A DNA stretch of 6,308 nt, from NCBI GenBank assembly GCA_028293265.1, contig JAQGPB010000432.1:1-6308 (forward strand), read 5' to 3'. The notes beneath the pieces were generated by a model. It did not search any database. It was not told the origin of the DNA and saw only the letters and a program-made list of their open reading frames with translations. Shown here one piece after another: positions 5,016 to 6,308 of the stretch; position 1 is the stretch's first letter; every line of letters begins with the position of its first letter. The DNA comes from Pedosphaera sp. GTDB taxonomy: Bacteria; Verrucomicrobiota; Verrucomicrobiae; Limisphaerales; Pedosphaeraceae. The position numbers and the translations under genes are program-made.

Positions 5016-5573
5016 TCATTTGCCCGCCGCACCGCGTTGCCAAAGCTCGAAGTGATAGAGCGCCACGACCACGAGGGAGTGGCGAATTTTTCCCGTTGCG
5101 ACCAGGCGGGGAATTTCAGCCACCGGCACGAGGCGCGTGATCAAATCCTCGCCGTGGTCCCACTCGACGGGATGCTTTAGCTGGCAATTCTGCACCCAGA
5201 GCGTGAAGCAAACGTTGCTCATGATGGCCGGGTTGGGAAAAATCTGGCCGATGATCCGCGGTTGTTCGCCCTCGTAACCGGTTTCCTCGCGCAACTCGCG
5301 GATGCCGCCAGCGGCGGGCGAAGCGTCCTTGGCATCCAGCATTCCGCCGGGGATTTCCAGTTCCACCGTGTCCGAGCCGTGGCGATATTGCTCGATCATC
5401 ACCAGTTGGTGGTCGGGCGTGGTGGCGATGACATTCACCCAGTTGACCGAATCAATCACGTAAAAGTCGTGGGCCTTCCCGGTGCGCGGTGAAATCTTCG
5501 CATCCGAACGGATCGTGAAGATGCGAAAATCGCCGGCAGGCTTGGAGCCGGTTTTTTGCCAGGGGCGAATCAC
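5016..5573 (-). CDS. Nudix hydrolase, ADP-ribose pyrophosphatase-like
   Basis: This 185-residue cytoplasmic enzyme should split a nucleoside diphosphate linked to another group, with ADP-ribose or a related sugar nucleotide the likely substrate. It has IEQYRHG (60-66), ELEIPGGMLD (71-80) and the Nudix box ending RELREETGY (92-100), where Glu93, Glu96 and Glu97 would bind the metal. FPNPAIMSN (112-120) matches a motif seen in one ADP-ribose pyrophosphatase-like clade. The box is not canonical: between GGM and REL there are 13 residues (LDAKDASPAAGGI) instead of the usual 12, and an Asp (Asp83) takes the place of the outer Glu. The start is GTG at 5573. The upstream frame stays open to about 5663 but contains no ATG, GTG or TTG, and no Shine-Dalgarno is visible. 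A heptamer repeat begins ten bases upstream of the start. Confidence 0.88.
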   Translation of the reverse strand: MIRPWQKTGSKPAGDFRIFTIRSDAKISPRTGKAHDFYVIDSVNWVNVIATTPDHQLVMIEQYRHGSDTVELEIPGGMLDAKDASPAAGGIRELREETGYEGEQPRIIGQIFPNPAIMSNVCFTLWVQNCQLKHPVEWDHGEDLITRLVPVAEIPRLVATGKIRHSLVVVALYHFELWQRGAAGK

Positions 5574-5582
5574 GAGAAAGTG

Positions 5583-5610
5583 GGGAGTGCGGAATGCGGA
5601 GTGCGGAGTG
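5583..5610. repeat. Tandem heptamer repeat (CGGAGTG type), four units
   Basis: Four seven-base units run head to tail: GGGAGTG (5583-5589), CGGAATG (5590-5596), CGGAGTG (5597-5603) and CGGAGTG (5604-5610). It begins ten bases upstream of the Nudix GTG and occupies where its promoter or leader should lie. The unit differs from the TTGGNNN heptamers at 2204-2318, but the period is the same. The remaining gap (5611-5672) holds only a weak ATGGT-CTTA-ACCAT hairpin (5658-5671) after the small gene. Confidence 0.8.
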
Positions 5611-5672
5611 AAAGCAATCGAACTGCGCGGCGCGGCTGACTTGATGTTCGATTGTTCATGGTCTTAACCATT

Positions 5673-5870
5673 TCACAGTCCTTTTTCTTTCGCGGCCCAG
5701 CCTTGTTTCATGAGGTTGAGCAGATGGCTCATTGCGTCCTCGTAAGTTTTGTCTTTTTGTTCCGCGAGCTGCCGCGCGCGCTTGTCCAATTGCGACGCCA
5801 TCTCCAGCGACTTTTCCGCCGGGCAACCCAGCCGGGTCAGCAGCTCCGCAAGCTGGTTCAGCTCGCTCAT
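5673..5870 (-). CDS. Small hypothetical protein, 65 residues, downstream of cyclophilin
   Basis: The protein reads as two or three short helices with conserved-looking patches (MSELNQLAELLTRLGCPAEK, then ASQLDKRARQLAEQK and HLLNLMKQGWAAKEKG). It has one cysteine, no signal peptide and no membrane segment. I recognise no named family and cannot give a function. It starts 11 bp after the stop of the cyclophilin gene with no Shine-Dalgarno, so the two are probably co-transcribed. Support comes from tight spacing, GC-rich third positions and a composition unlike random shadows. Confidence 0.7.
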   Translation of the reverse strand: MSELNQLAELLTRLGCPAEKSLEMASQLDKRARQLAEQKDKTYEDAMSHLLNLMKQGWAAKEKGL

Positions 5871-5881
5871 GCGATTTCAAT

Positions 5882-6308
5882 TCACTTTACTGAATCGGCC
5901 GGAACAATTTTCACACTTTCAACACCGACGCGGCTCAAGGGCTTGCTCTTCTCGCCGCCGTTGCTGTTGGCCGTGGGGCTGTCGCCGATCTTGCCGAGCA
6001 CATCATCGCCCGTGATCAATTTGCCGAACGCCGTGTATTGGCGGTCGAGGAAACGCGCGTCCCCCAGGCAGATGAAAAACTGGCTGCCCGCCGAATCAGG
6101 ATTCTGCGAACGCGCCATGGACAATACGCCGCGCACGTGGGGTTTTTCGTTGAATTCCGCCTTCACGCGATGGCCGGGACCGCCCGTGCCCCAATGTGCT
6201 TCCTTGGACGCGTCCTTCGTCAATGGATCGCCGCCCTGGATCATGAAACCTTTTACGATCCGATGGAACGCCGTCCCATCGTAAAAACCCTGGTTTGCCA
6301 GGGTCTTG
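5882..6308 (-). CDS. Cyclophilin-type peptidyl-prolyl cis-trans isomerase, C-terminal part
   Basis: The last 141 codons of the gene are present; the N-terminus lies beyond the right edge. The enzyme catalyses cis-trans isomerisation of peptide bonds before proline and helps folding. Visible signatures in order are GFYDGTAFHRIVKGFMIQGG (catalytic Arg at fragment residue 16, FMIQGGD at 21-27), SMARS (63-67), GSQFFI (74-79) and FLD with FGKL (86-97). The position of the cyclosporin-binding Trp of human cyclophilin A is Phe86, common in bacterial forms. The internal ATG at 6244 lies inside the conserved FMIQGG motif and is not the start. Whether it is cytoplasmic or exported cannot be told because the N-terminus is missing. 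The last 25 or so residues (KSKPLSRVGVESVKIVPADS) form the final strand and a short tail. Confidence 0.95.
   Translation of the reverse strand, partial: KTLANQGFYDGTAFHRIVKGFMIQGGDPLTKDASKEAHWGTGGPGHRVKAEFNEKPHVRGVLSMARSQNPDSAGSQFFICLGDARFLDRQYTAFGKLITGDDVLGKIGDSPTANSNGGEKSKPLSRVGVESVKIVPADSVK

Noticed and set aside
5652..6284. Plus-strand 210-codon frame opposite the cyclophilin and small gene
   Set aside because: No recognisable domain; the minus strand encodes a clear cyclophilin over most of this range.

Overview
The window is a GC-rich stretch (third codon positions mostly G or C) of a bacterial chromosome. Most start codons lack a Shine-Dalgarno sequence. Short DNA repeats with a seven-base period sit next to two genes. 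Protein style, missing Shine-Dalgarno sites and the repeats together suggest a Verrucomicrobiota-type bacterium (Pedosphaera/Limisphaera-like). That assignment is an inference from memory of such genomes and was not tested by a search.

Layout, left to right. (1) 1-1994, minus strand: a 2-oxoacid:ferredoxin oxidoreductase operon. It holds a complete alpha subunit with fused gamma domain (korA-like) and the first 34-35 codons of a following gene, probably the beta subunit. A promoter is predicted right at the korA start. (2) 1995-2278: a gene-poor gap with two inverted repeats and a pair of inverted, degenerate heptamer repeats. The right-hand repeat runs into the 3' end of the next gene. (3) 2279-3103, minus: a class IIB HAD phosphatase of unknown substrate. 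(4) 3151-3871, plus, divergent from the HAD gene: a TPR protein and a small charged coiled-coil protein. They meet at an A7 tract where the three reading frames lead to three different outcomes. (5) 3886-4598, plus: a type II toxin-antitoxin operon (Phd/YefM-like antitoxin, VapC-like PIN toxin). A perfect palindrome covers the antitoxin start. (6) 4599-5015: a candidate convergent terminator, a possible small minus-strand membrane protein and two more hairpins. (7) 5016-5573, minus: a Nudix hydrolase of the ADP-ribose pyrophosphatase type, with a second heptamer repeat just upstream. (8) 5673-6308, minus: a cyclophilin-type peptidyl-prolyl isomerase, cut by the window end, followed 11 bp downstream by a 65-codon conserved-looking small protein.

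The genes do not form one pathway. They are a mosaic of housekeeping genes (ferredoxin-linked 2-oxoacid metabolism, HAD, Nudix, cyclophilin) with one accessory toxin-antitoxin cassette. The most interesting observations are the A7 frame hinge between the TPR and coiled-coil genes, the heptamer repeats that supply a gene's C-terminal tail, and three promoters placed so that transcripts would start at or next to the start codon (leaderless mRNAs). I found no tRNA, rRNA, CRISPR array, transposase or phage gene.
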